Positions 1 through 8,402 of a DNA stretch of 64,000 bases are shown in pieces (the first letter of the stretch is position 1; every line of letters begins with the position of its first letter). The stretch spans positions 3,937 through 67,936 of the forward strand of contig DATBTT010000051.1 in the NCBI GenBank assembly GCA_036559125.1. The letters are read 5' to 3'. Made by a program: the position numbers and the translations under genes. This stretch comes from JALYTZ01 sp036559125. Lineage in GTDB: Bacteria > Vulcanimicrobiota > Vulcanimicrobiia > Vulcanimicrobiales > Vulcanimicrobiaceae. The notes below the pieces were generated by a model that searched no databases, had not been told where the DNA came from, and saw only the letters and a program-made list of their open reading frames with translations.

Positions 1-1
1 T

Positions 2-1474
2 TACGTCGACCACCCGCCCGCCGTCGCGTACGCGATCGGGCTCTTTGCGTGGCTCGGCCGTAATCCGTTCGCGGTCCGATTTCCGTTCGTGGCCTGCGGG
101 GCGATTGCGGCCCTGGCGGTAGCGGGCGCGGCAACCCGCCTCGCGGGCGACCGCCGGGCGGGCGCGATTGCCGCGGTGGCGCTGACGTTGACGCCCATGC
201 TCTTCATTGCGTTCGGCAGTGCCACGCCCGACGGCCCGTACCTGGCTTTTTGGGCGCTGGCGTTGTACTGCGTGGTCCGCGCATTCGACGAACGTTCGCC
301 GGGCTGGTTCGCGCTCGCAGGCCTCGCGCTCGGCGGCGCCTTGCTCGCGCGCGTCTTCGCAATCGCCCTGCTCTTCGGCGTCGGCGTCTTTGCTTTCGGT
401 CGCGAGCGGCGCTGGTCGTGGCGCGGCGGCATGTGGCTAACGCTCGCAATTGCCGCCTTGTGCATCGCCCCGTTTCTTGCTTGGAACGCCGCGAATCATT
501 GGAGCACGTTTACGTTCGCGCTAATCGGACGCCACGCGCCGCACGTGCAGCTCACGCGACCGATCGTGTTGCACGTCATCAACGCCTTTGCATATTCGCC
601 CGGGCTCTACGCGGCCGCGTTCGTGTTGGCGGTTCGTCACAAACACGCGCTCGTAGCCTGGACGGCACTTCCGTTTTCCATTCTCCTCACCGTGCTCGCC
701 GTGCGGGAGCCCGTCGAAGTCTATTGGTTTTTCGGGCCGTACGTCTCGTTATGCGTCGCGATGGGCGTCGCATACGTTCGGCTTGCGGCACGCTCGCGCC
801 GCCGCTGGGAGATCGGCGCGGGCGTGCCGGCCGTACTCCTTTCGGCGCTGCTCTTCGCTATCGTCCTTGCCCCGGCCGCGGTGTATGCCGGCGCACATCA
901 CTTCGGCGCGAAGCTGCACGACGACGGCCCGTTCGAAGTATTCACCTATCCGGCACTCGCGCGCGACGTCGCGCGCATCGCTGCGAAGAACGGCGCGATC
1001 GTCATGACCGACGGCTACGGTTTTTCGTCGGAACTGGACTTTTACGGCGGCATCGCGCCGGTCGTGATCGGCTACGATCCGCAAGGCGAGGAGTCGCGCC
1101 GCTGGTACGACGCGAACGCGCGCGTTGCACGAGCGCTGTTCGTCGATAAGACGCCGCTCTATCCGATTCCGGGTCAGCCCGAACAGGGTGCGGGACGCCC
1201 GGATTTTGCAAAACAACTGGCACTAGCGTGCGCGCGCGTCGAACCGGGTCCGACCTTGAAGTATACCTATGCAGGGACGTCGGGCCTTGCAATTCCCACG
1301 CGGGACTATTTCACGACGTGGTGCGATGGAATGCGGCCCGGCGGTCTGTCGATATTACAGTGGCGTCATGGAAGCAAGATTAGCCGTTCGCGAGCCGACG
1401 CGTCGACCGCGCGCGCGCCGAACGGCAACGGCTGGATACGTCCCGCGATCCACGCGCCGCTCAAATCGGTGTAG
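2..1474 (+). CDS. ArnT/PMT-like (GT39 family) membrane glycosyltransferase, 5' partial
   Basis: The frame is open from base 2, so the start lies before the window; about 490 residues are visible. Within the first six visible residues is the Y-x-D-H-P-P signature of GT-C enzymes of the ArnT/PMT_2 type, which move a sugar from a polyprenyl-phosphate donor at the outer face of the inner membrane. About eight hydrophobic segments follow, then a soluble C-terminal part (from roughly base 880) with a YGFSSELDFYGG stretch. The acceptor cannot be read from sequence. The last 109 bases run antisense into the convergent acylase gene and encode an Arg/Ala/Pro-rich tail that looks like read-through rather than a domain. 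The first GTG (base 89) falls inside the conserved N-terminal domain, so it is not the start. Confidence 0.72.
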   Translation, partial: YVDHPPAVAYAIGLFAWLGRNPFAVRFPFVACGAIAALAVAGAATRLAGDRRAGAIAAVALTLTPMLFIAFGSATPDGPYLAFWALALYCVVRAFDERSPGWFALAGLALGGALLARVFAIALLFGVGVFAFGRERRWSWRGGMWLTLAIAALCIAPFLAWNAANHWSTFTFALIGRHAPHVQLTRPIVLHVINAFAYSPGLYAAAFVLAVRHKHALVAWTALPFSILLTVLAVREPVEVYWFFGPYVSLCVAMGVAYVRLAARSRRRWEIGAGVPAVLLSALLFAIVLAPAAVYAGAHHFGAKLHDDGPFEVFTYPALARDVARIAAKNGAIVMTDGYGFSSELDFYGGIAPVVIGYDPQGEESRRWYDANARVARALFVDKTPLYPIPGQPEQGAGRPDFAKQLALACARVEPGPTLKYTYAGTSGLAIPTRDYFTTWCDGMRPGGLSILQWRHGSKISRSRADASTARAPNGNGWIRPAIHAPLKSV

Positions 1475-3588
1475 TGATGCGAGCCGGGTTCGCCGGATTC
1501 GCCGCTCGGAATGACGATGCCGCCGCCGTCCCAATTGCCGACGTCCCAGACCGCGCGGAAACTCTGGGAAAACCCGGGCGATTGCACGTGAATCGTGTAC
1601 TTGTCGCCGTCCCCCGGTAAGCGCGCGCCGTTCAAAAATGAGATTCCCAGAGCGTCAAGCTGATGCGTAATCGTAACGGCGCCGCCCGTTCCCCAGGATT
1701 CGCGTGCGAACGTTTGCGGATTTTTCAGGACGTCGCGGCATAACGCCGTTCGCGTGGCTGCGGCGCGGTTGCCTCCGCTGCGGAATGCTTCGAGCACCGC
1801 GGTGAAGTTGGGCGCGTGCGATACGGCATCGATTCGCAGGGCTTGCGCGAGCGTCGCCCCGTTCGCATTTGCCGCGTACCGCCCGTCCCAGTTCTGCAGC
1901 GGCGCAAATGCGCCGGCGCAGCGCCGGCCGCGTGAAGAGCGCGCGAGATCGCGCGCGAATTCGAACTCGGCGGGCGAATACGTATCGAGCTGCATTCGCT
2001 CGAAATATGCGGCGTCATACGTTTTTCGCGCGGCGAGCATTTGGTGAATACGGTACGCGCGGTACGGGACGTCGAACGTCGCGCTCAGGCGATATCGGTA
2101 TCCGTCGCCGTACATTTTGTTGTTTGCCGTGAAGACCACGGCGTTGCGTGAAGGCGCAACTCCGGGCAACGCGGTGAAAGGCACCGTCCCGTACGTGTGG
2201 TGTAGGTCTGTTGCGGGATGAACGTAGCGTGCCCATGCGGGGTCGTTCGGAATGATGCCGGCAAGATGGTACGCAGCCGTGCCGCCCGTATCGGCGATTA
2301 CGAAGTTTTGCGTAGGTCCTGGATAGCGCGCCAAGACGCCGATCGCGGCCTGCGAAGACGTGGCGCGGTCGAGCGAGAGAAACGCGGCCACCGGAGAGTT
2401 CGGTTCGTCATATGCGCTCCAGCGCACCAGCACGATGCGTTTCGACGCAGGCGATGCCGGCACGCCGAATTCGTGTGGAGCGCGGTAATACCGGCGCGTG
2501 ACGTCGCGACCGAAACGAACGTGAAACGTTTCGGTCACCCAATACTTCGAGGACAATGCGCCCGAACGGTACACGGAGAGTGATGCGACGGTGCCGTTGG
2601 TCGCACCCCATGCCACGCGTTCGTTATGCCCCAGGATGATGCCCGGCGTTCCGGCGATCGACGCGCCGGCGGCATGGAATCCCGGCGCTTGCAAATCGAC
2701 GAGATACCAAATACCCGGAATCGCCAGCGACAAGTGTGGATCGTTGGCCAGCAACGCGCGTCCGCTACGCGTGCGCGTGCCACCCACTGCCCATTCATTA
2801 CTTCCGATCGGCAAACGCGCGCGCGGCCGGAATCGGGCGAGCTCGCGAGCGAAACGGGCAGTCGGTACTGCTGAGGCGCGGTGGGTGTCGCGTCCCACAA
2901 GCGGCACGTCGTATTTTGGATCGGTGAGCGGATAGAACGCCGCGTAGACCGCAGGGCCGGCGCGATATGCAGGATCGCGACGCAAGACTTCATCCCATGA
3001 ATCGTTGAGATCCAGCACGGTCGCAAAGCCGACGGCCAGCGAATCCTGCGGCGTCCAGGCCTGCGGGCGATAGAGCAGCAATCGAAACTCGACCGGCAGC
3101 GGTTCGCGCTGCATTGCGGCGTTTACGCCGTCGCTGAATGCTTGGATTGCTGCTTGCTGGTTGGGAGAGACTCGCTGCCACTCGCGCGCGACGATGCCGC
3201 GCACGTCGACGATGCGCGACCGCTCGTCGCTGCTCACGACAGAACTTCCGAGAACCTCGGCAAGTTTGCCGTAGACGAAGCGACGTACGAGGTCCATCTG
3301 AAAAAGGCGATCGGAACCTTCTGCGTAGCCTTGCGCGAAGAACAGATCGTGCAGACTGCGCGCGCGAATGTGCGGAACGTCGCGAGCGTCGCGAACGATT
3401 TGGACGGGGCGCCTAACCTCGAGCCCGCGTATTTCGCCGGCGGTCTGCGCGGCGACGTGCATGCCGGCAAAGACGTTGGCCGCGTAGAGTCCGACGATCG
3501 CGAGCAGCGCGACGATTGCGGCGGCAAACACCCGCACCAGCCGCACGAGCAATCCACGAGTGTTGCGAGTAGGCCGTTGCGCCCTCAT
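1366..3588 (-). CDS. penicillin-acylase-family Ntn-hydrolase
   Basis: A 740-residue protein, the usual length of the penicillin amidase (S45) family. Residues about 13-42 form an N-terminal hydrophobic signal or anchor, so it is probably exported. Family landmarks: a DVPHIRA block (about 70-76), the FAQGYAEGSDRLFQMD block (about 84-99), and the autocleavage site G-S-N-E-W-A-V-G with Ser263 as the expected N-terminal nucleophile of the beta chain. The C-terminal GESGEPGSHHYTDL and IQPLPF blocks are also typical, which shows the 3' end is genuine. Known members cleave N-acyl groups from beta-lactams or acyl-homoserine lactones; the substrate here is unknown. It stands alone, and its 3' end overlaps the glycosyltransferase on the other strand. 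Confidence 0.9.
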   Translation of the reverse strand: MRAQRPTRNTRGLLVRLVRVFAAAIVALLAIVGLYAANVFAGMHVAAQTAGEIRGLEVRRPVQIVRDARDVPHIRARSLHDLFFAQGYAEGSDRLFQMDLVRRFVYGKLAEVLGSSVVSSDERSRIVDVRGIVAREWQRVSPNQQAAIQAFSDGVNAAMQREPLPVEFRLLLYRPQAWTPQDSLAVGFATVLDLNDSWDEVLRRDPAYRAGPAVYAAFYPLTDPKYDVPLVGRDTHRASAVPTARFARELARFRPRARLPIGSNEWAVGGTRTRSGRALLANDPHLSLAIPGIWYLVDLQAPGFHAAGASIAGTPGIILGHNERVAWGATNGTVASLSVYRSGALSSKYWVTETFHVRFGRDVTRRYYRAPHEFGVPASPASKRIVLVRWSAYDEPNSPVAAFLSLDRATSSQAAIGVLARYPGPTQNFVIADTGGTAAYHLAGIIPNDPAWARYVHPATDLHHTYGTVPFTALPGVAPSRNAVVFTANNKMYGDGYRYRLSATFDVPYRAYRIHQMLAARKTYDAAYFERMQLDTYSPAEFEFARDLARSSRGRRCAGAFAPLQNWDGRYAANANGATLAQALRIDAVSHAPNFTAVLEAFRSGGNRAAATRTALCRDVLKNPQTFARESWGTGGAVTITHQLDALGISFLNGARLPGDGDKYTIHVQSPGFSQSFRAVWDVGNWDGGGIVIPSGESGEPGSHHYTDLSGAWIAGRIQPLPFGARAVDASARERLILLP

Positions 3589-3647
3589 TGCGCCTCATTT
3601 CGGCCAATCACTCGGGTCCGACTCGGACACCGCGGGTCAGCACCCTG

Positions 3648-3947
3648 CTAGACGTCCACGTAAATGTCGTCGCCGTCGACGCGAACGGAATACGAAGAGA
3701 CCGGCATGACTGCGGGCAGCGTCAGCGCTTCACCGGTGCGCACGTCGAATTTCGCGCCGTGACGCGGGCACTCGATGCACGTGCCTTCGAGAAAACCTTG
3801 GTCGAGCGCTCCGCCGTCGTGCGTGCAAATATCCTCGATGGCGTAAATCCGGCCATCGACGTTACAGAGCATGACTTCCGTCCCGCCGATCACGACGCGT
3901 TTGGTCGTTCCGGGTTCGATATCCGATTTTTTAGCAACAGCTACCAT
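3648..3947 (-). CDS. Rieske [2Fe-2S] ferredoxin (NirD/BphA3-like)
   Basis: A 99-residue protein with the Rieske cluster motif C41-T-H43 and C60-P-R-H63-G, 16 residues apart as in small Rieske ferredoxins; Cys57 is an extra cysteine. I chose the ATG at 3947 because the longer in-frame extension is translated from the repeat-filled spacer and reads as low-complexity Pro/Arg/Ser. It lies downstream of sufB on the same strand. Small Rieske proteins often accompany suf genes or serve as electron carriers for oxygenases. A role tied to Fe-S assembly is inferred from position only. Confidence 0.88.
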   Translation of the reverse strand: MVAVAKKSDIEPGTTKRVVIGGTEVMLCNVDGRIYAIEDICTHDGGALDQGFLEGTCIECPRHGAKFDVRTGEALTLPAVMPVSSYSVRVDGDDIYVDV

Positions 3948-4005
3948 AGGCCGCGCATTCCCGCTCCGCAAACCCTTGTCATCCCTTGACGGACTCGCCC
4001 TTCGC

Positions 4006-4183
4006 CCCTTCGGCAGGCTCAGGGTGACGGGGCTACGTGCCGGGTGACGAGGCTGGGTGACGGGGCTGCGTGTCGGGTGACGCGGCGGCGTGTCGAGTGA
4101 CGGGGTCGGGTGGCGCGTGACGTCTCGCACGCGCCGAATTTTTGTCACCCTGAGCTTGTCGAAGGGCGGAGCTTGTCGAAGGG
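4006..4183. repeat. short-repeat cluster between sufB and the Rieske gene
   Basis: Holds one inverted copy (4006-4028) and one direct copy (4144-4166, plus a partial copy to 4183) of the dispersed element with core CCCTGAGCCTGTCGAAGG. Between them (4024 to about 4130) is a separate run of 20-bp units that begin GTGACG (starts at 4024, 4044, 4057, 4077, 4097, 4117; the second unit is 13 bp). No gene is supported here. Confidence 0.85.
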
Positions 4184-4209
4184 TCCGAAGGGGTCGGAAG
4201 TCGCGCGGC

Positions 4210-5631
4210 TTAGCCTACGGAGCCTTCCATTTCCATTTTGACGAGGCGATTGAGTTCGACGGCGTACTCCATCGGGAGTTCCTTGATGAAGAAGTCGAAG
4301 AAACCGTTGACGATCATGGCGGTCGCGTCGGCTTCGCTCAAGCCGCGGCTCATCGCGTAAAACAACTGTTCTTCGCCGATTTTGCTCACGCTGGCTTCGT
4401 GTTCTACGACCGAGCGTTGCTCGTGAATCTTCATCGTCGGTTTGGTGTCGCTGGACGACTGCTCGTCCATGATCAGTGCGTCGCACTTCACGCGCGTCTT
4501 CGCACCGACCGCGCCGGGGAAAATTTCGACCAAGCCGCGATACGTCGTCTTGCCGCCGTGCGCGCTGACCGATTTGTTCGTGACGACCGAGGTCGTGTTG
4601 GGCGCCGCGTGAATCACTTTCGCGCCCGCATCCTGATGCTGGCCCTCGCCGGCGAACGCCATCGAAAGGACTTCGCCGCGGGCGCCTTCGCCCATCAAGT
4701 AAATTGATGGATATTTCATCGTGAGCTTGGAGCCGATGTTGCCGTCGACCCATTCGACCGTCGCATTCTTGTATGCGATGGCGCGTTTGGTGACGAGATT
4801 ATAGATGTTTCGATACCAGTTTTGAATCGTCGAGTAGCGGATCGAAGCGCCTTCCATGGCGATCAGTTCGACGACCGCGCTATGCAGCGAGCTGGTCGAA
4901 AACTTCGGTGCGGTGCAACCCTCAATGTAGTGAACCTTCGCGCCCTTGTCCGCGATGATCAGCGTGCGCTCGAACTGACCCATGTTCTCCGCGTTGATGC
5001 GGAAGTAGGCCTGGAGCGGCATCTTGACTTCGACGCCTTCGGGAACGTAAATGAACGAGCCGCCCGACCACACGGCGGAGTTCAATGCCGAGAATTTGTT
5101 GTCGCCGATCGGGATGACCGTCGAAAGATATTTCTGAACGATTTCCGGATGCTCTTTGACTGCCGTGTCCATGTCGCAGAAGAGTACGCCTTGCTTGTCC
5201 AGCTCGGCGCTCACGCTGTGATAAACGACTTCCGATTCGTACTGCGCCGAAACGCCCGAAAGAAATTTCCGCTCTGCCTCGGGAATGCCGAGACGATCGA
5301 ACGTGCGCTTGATGTCGTCGGGTACGTCGTCCCACGAGCGCTCGGTCTGGTCGGTCGATTTCACGAAATAGTGAATATCCGCAAAGTCGATCTCGTTGAG
5401 GAGCTTGGTGTCGCCCCACGTCGGCATCGGCTTGCTCTCGAAAACGTCGAACGCCTTGAGGCGGAAGGCGTGCATCCATTCAGGCTCGCTCTTCATCGCG
5501 CTGATGCGCTCGACGATCTCGCGCGTTAGGCCTTTACCGGATTTGAAAACGTACTTGTCCTCAGAATCGTGAAAGCCGTGGCGATAGTCGTCTACGAGCG
5601 CCTCGGGAGTCGTTTTGAGTTCGGCAGCCAT
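4210..5631 (-). CDS. sufB: Fe-S cluster assembly scaffold SufB
   Basis: A 473-residue protein that matches SufB along its whole length, including the FIYVPEGVEVKMPLQ, YIEGCTAP (Cys239) and NWYRNIYNLVTKR blocks and the C-terminal ELPMEYAVELNRL. SufB forms the SufBC2D scaffold that builds [Fe-S] clusters in the cytoplasm; the cysteine of the GCTAP motif takes part in sulfur transfer. The ATG start has a GGAAG ribosome site about nine bases upstream. SufC, SufD and SufS are not in the window, which is unusual because sufB is normally in an operon with sufC and sufD. The only same-strand follower is the Rieske ferredoxin. Confidence 0.97.
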   Translation of the reverse strand: MAAELKTTPEALVDDYRHGFHDSEDKYVFKSGKGLTREIVERISAMKSEPEWMHAFRLKAFDVFESKPMPTWGDTKLLNEIDFADIHYFVKSTDQTERSWDDVPDDIKRTFDRLGIPEAERKFLSGVSAQYESEVVYHSVSAELDKQGVLFCDMDTAVKEHPEIVQKYLSTVIPIGDNKFSALNSAVWSGGSFIYVPEGVEVKMPLQAYFRINAENMGQFERTLIIADKGAKVHYIEGCTAPKFSTSSLHSAVVELIAMEGASIRYSTIQNWYRNIYNLVTKRAIAYKNATVEWVDGNIGSKLTMKYPSIYLMGEGARGEVLSMAFAGEGQHQDAGAKVIHAAPNTTSVVTNKSVSAHGGKTTYRGLVEIFPGAVGAKTRVKCDALIMDEQSSSDTKPTMKIHEQRSVVEHEASVSKIGEEQLFYAMSRGLSEADATAMIVNGFFDFFIKELPMEYAVELNRLVKMEMEGSVG

Positions 5632-5672
5632 GTGTCAGCACTTCCTCTTATTATGGACGAGGTCCGACCTCT

Positions 5673-5701
5673 AGGGTACGACCAGGGTACCCCATAGTCA
5701 A
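5673..5701 (-). promoter_or_regulatory. predicted sufB promoter with a repeated GTACCCT operator
   Basis: Read on the minus strand: TTGACT (-35, 5696-5701), a 17-base spacer, then TACCCT (-10, 5673-5678), about 40 bases before the sufB ATG. The spacer holds GTACCCT, and a second GTACCCT begins 11 bases later and overlaps the -10. GGGTACCC is also a perfect palindrome. Two helically phased half-sites between -35 and -10 are what a repressor site looks like. The regulator is unknown; an Rrf2-type (IscR/SufR-like) factor is only a guess. Confidence 0.5.
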
Positions 5702-5702
5702 G

Positions 5703-5986
5703 ATAATTAAGTCGGATCTTCACTATCTAGAAACCGCCTCGAAGACGATTCGTTTCCAAGGCCTTTACAGGGGGGGGTCTAGGGGGTATCATGTTCGCCG
5801 GACCCTTGAAAAGGGGTCCACGGTTCATGGGAGGCGCGCCCGTACGCGCCATCGCGACGAATCGCCCGCGCACCGAACAAGCGCCGGCAAGAGTTCGTCG
5901 ATAGGTCGGGGACGTGACTGCACTGCAGACGCCAGCCGACGAGGCCGGAGGTGGGATTTCCCCCGTAATCGAGGAGACAAGAAAAA
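5703..5986 (+). other. speH upstream region, no gene; possible structured leader
   Basis: About 280 bases without a credible gene between the divergent sufB and speH. It holds an eight-G run at 5770-5777, a G-rich stretch to about 5786, and an inverted repeat GGACCC...GGGTCC at 5800-5819, then GC-rich sequence up to the speH ribosome site GAGGAG (5971-5976). I cannot identify a known riboswitch class. Confidence 0.35.
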
Positions 5987-6397
5987 TTGAAGGCACTCGG
6001 AACGCACATCGTGTGTGAACTCTCGGGGTGTAACTCGGACACCCTAACCGACGTCGACGGCGTTCGCGCGACGCTCATGCAAGCGGCCCGCGAATCGAGA
6101 GCGACCATCATGGAAGTCGCATTCCACCGATTTCAGCCGCAAGGGGTCTCTGGGGTCGTTGTTCTGGCTGAGTCGCACATTTCGATCCACACCTGGCCGG
6201 AAACCGGCTATGCTGCGATGGATTTCTACACGTGCGGCGACCATACAGACCCTTGGCTGGCGTGCGAATATGCTGCCAAGGCGTTTGGTGCGAAGAGCAT
6301 CCAAACGACCGAGATCAAGCGCGGCGTCGCGGCTACAAACGATCATTTCACCCACGTCGTAATCGTGGAAAACGAGGATCGCGCGCTGACCGCCTAA
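5987..6397 (+). CDS. speH: S-adenosylmethionine decarboxylase proenzyme
   Basis: A 136-residue SpeH-type proenzyme. It self-cleaves between Glu62 and Ser63 in AESHISIHTWPE, and Ser63 becomes the pyruvoyl group. His68 and Cys83 fall at the catalytic positions known from the Thermotoga enzyme. It makes decarboxylated SAM, the aminopropyl donor for spermidine synthase (speE, 2 kb downstream). The start is TTG at 5987, supported by GAGGAG ten bases upstream and by the exact fit of N-terminal length to the family. A strong hairpin follows the gene. Confidence 0.96.
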   Translation: MKALGTHIVCELSGCNSDTLTDVDGVRATLMQAARESRATIMEVAFHRFQPQGVSGVVVLAESHISIHTWPETGYAAMDFYTCGDHTDPWLACEYAAKAFGAKSIQTTEIKRGVAATNDHFTHVVIVENEDRALTA

Positions 6398-6417
6398 CCT
6401 TCCTCGATCCGGACTAG

Positions 6418-6449
6418 AACGAGACACGTCGGTAACGACGTGTCTCGTT
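6418..6449 (+). terminator. strong hairpin after speH
   Basis: A perfect 14-bp stem (arms 6418-6431 and 6436-6449) with a GTAA loop, 20 bases after the speH stop. The U-tract after it is weak (TTTGCATTT), so it may act as a terminator or as a 3'-end-protecting stem. Confidence 0.65.
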
Positions 6450-6554
6450 TGCATTTGTCAGCATCTTAACAGACGGCGTTTCTCCCGGGCGCGCGATCTG
6501 CCGACATAGTCTATAGAGCCCATGGAGGGCTCGGCGTTTTCAGGGAGGTCCCGG

Positions 6555-8387
6555 GTGCAATTTCGGCAGCAACCTCGCGCAGCGATGCACATCGCCGGCG
6601 CCGTCCTTTCGCTCGGGGCGCTTGCCGCGTGCGGAGGCGGTGGCGGCGCGGGCGGCGGGTCGGGTTTCGTGCCGACCGCCGTCAACGCCCAGCAGAATCT
6701 GGCGACGCCCGCTCCCCCGGGGGTGGCCCCGGCCGCCGGTCCCGTCTCCTACCTCGTTCAATCAGACCCCACCGCCGTCCGCGGCACGCTCGCGGCCGGA
6801 ACGCAGTCGGCAATTGTGGCGGTCATGTCCGCGGCGGGCGATCCGCGTGCGGGAACCAATCCGAACTTCGCGCTCGACACGTTCGCGGTCGGCAGCGGAG
6901 CGTCGACGCAAAGTTCCCGTCGGATGCTCGCTTTCGGGCGCACCGCCACTCCGTCGCGCGAGTTGACTCCCGTGGAAGTCGCGCCTGCCGACGACGCACG
7001 CGTTCGACGCCTGTTGCAATCGCTGCCGCGCGCCGGAAATCTGTTGGCCGCGCCGGCGCGTCGCATGCAATCGGTGGTTTCCGGTGCGGGCGTCGGGACC
7101 GCCGCTAACATTTGGGTGGCACGTTTTGCGCTAGCCGGCGGCAATTCCAGCTACGAACAGGTTCCGGCGACGATGCTCGCGCAAACGCCGCACGCGAATA
7201 TTTGGATCGATCGATCGCTGCTTTCGGGTCCGAACGCTTCGGACGCATTTGCGGCTGGCGCCTTGCAGAGCACCGTCGCGCAAATCGGGAGCGATTTCGA
7301 AAACGCCTATATCTCCGACACGACGCATTTCGGGACGGCCCAGTACCCATCGAGCGCACCCGGCCTGCGCACGCAAGTCAGCCGGTGCGATTCGTCCGGC
7401 AATGCGATTGGCGCTACCGCGCAGTACGTCGCGAGCCCCGCCGATGGTCGCGTCAACGTCATGGTTCTCGACTCGGCGGCACTCGGGAACGGCGTGGGCG
7501 GCTACTTCTCAGCGGTAAACTACGTCGCACAGGACGCGTGGAATTGTTTGAAGAGCGATGCGCCGAAGTCCAACGAAGCGCCGTTCATCTACGTCGGCTG
7601 GTTCAATCGTAACTCCAGCTCGTACGAGCTAAAGGAAGATCTGGTTCGCGGCACCGCGCACGAGCTGCAGCATTTGATCAGTTTTGTGAACCATTCGGTG
7701 CTGTCGGCCGCCGGCGGCGACGAAGACCCGTTCGTCAATGAAGGCCTGTCGATGCTCGCGCAAGATTTTGCGGCCGACCGCATGTTCGGCACGCATTTCG
7801 ACGTGGCCGACGCCATGCAACGCGGGCAAGCATATCTGGCCAATCCGCAAAACTATTCAGTGTCCGGATTCGTCGGCATCGACGATCCGCAGTGGTCGGG
7901 CGACGGCAGCACGCCGCGCTACAACTGCGCGGGCGGTTGCTACGGCGCCGCCTATCTCTTCCAACGGTATCTCTACGACCGTTTCGGCGGCGACGCATAC
8001 GCCCACAAAATGGAACAAAGCGCGATGGTTGGCTCCCAAGAACTCCAAGTTGCCACCGGTAGCGGGGAGTCGTTCGGTGCGATCTTGGATGACTTCGCCA
8101 TGGCGCTGGCTGCGAATACGATGCACCTCACCCCGTCGGACCCGCGCTTTCGATTCGGCTCGCTCGATCTCACCGGGTCGTACAAAGACCAGCTCGGCGG
8201 CGTAACGCAGTTGTCGGGCGTTTACGCAACTCCGCTAAGCGCCAACCAGTCCGGCGACCTGCAAGCTCCGATCGGCGGGTTCGCGTTTGCAACGCTAAGC
8301 GGCAACATCGCCGGCGCCCCCATCACTATCCGCGACAAACAAAACGCCGCCGGTTTCGCTCTAACCGGAGGGCTGGCCCAGCACTAA
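6555..8387 (+). CDS. secreted lipoprotein with M30-like (hyicolysin-type) zinc metalloprotease motif
   Basis: A 610-residue protein. I chose the GTG at 6555 because GGGAGGT lies five bases upstream. A lipoprotein signal ends in L-A-A-C, and the lipidated cysteine is followed directly by a glycine run. A linker of about 200 residues precedes the catalytic region, which has H369-E-L-Q-H373 and a downstream N-E396-G-L-S. This is the HExxH...NEGLS arrangement of M30-type peptidases. It is probably anchored to a membrane facing the periplasm or exterior. Substrate unknown. It shares no clear operon with speH because of the hairpin; speE starts 15 bases after its stop. Confidence 0.7.
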   Translation: MQFRQQPRAAMHIAGAVLSLGALAACGGGGGAGGGSGFVPTAVNAQQNLATPAPPGVAPAAGPVSYLVQSDPTAVRGTLAAGTQSAIVAVMSAAGDPRAGTNPNFALDTFAVGSGASTQSSRRMLAFGRTATPSRELTPVEVAPADDARVRRLLQSLPRAGNLLAAPARRMQSVVSGAGVGTAANIWVARFALAGGNSSYEQVPATMLAQTPHANIWIDRSLLSGPNASDAFAAGALQSTVAQIGSDFENAYISDTTHFGTAQYPSSAPGLRTQVSRCDSSGNAIGATAQYVASPADGRVNVMVLDSAALGNGVGGYFSAVNYVAQDAWNCLKSDAPKSNEAPFIYVGWFNRNSSSYELKEDLVRGTAHELQHLISFVNHSVLSAAGGDEDPFVNEGLSMLAQDFAADRMFGTHFDVADAMQRGQAYLANPQNYSVSGFVGIDDPQWSGDGSTPRYNCAGGCYGAAYLFQRYLYDRFGGDAYAHKMEQSAMVGSQELQVATGSGESFGAILDDFAMALAANTMHLTPSDPRFRFGSLDLTGSYKDQLGGVTQLSGVYATPLSANQSGDLQAPIGGFAFATLSGNIAGAPITIRDKQNAAGFALTGGLAQH

Positions 8388-8402
8388 CCGAAGCTACGGC
8401 GC

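Noticed and set aside
1366..3588. Specific call as penicillin G acylase or AHL acylase
   Set aside because: Family membership is clear, but substrate-pocket residues cannot be assigned from sequence alone.
4822..5529. 235-residue antisense open frame within sufB
   Set aside because: It is antisense to conserved SufB sequence and has no motif of its own.
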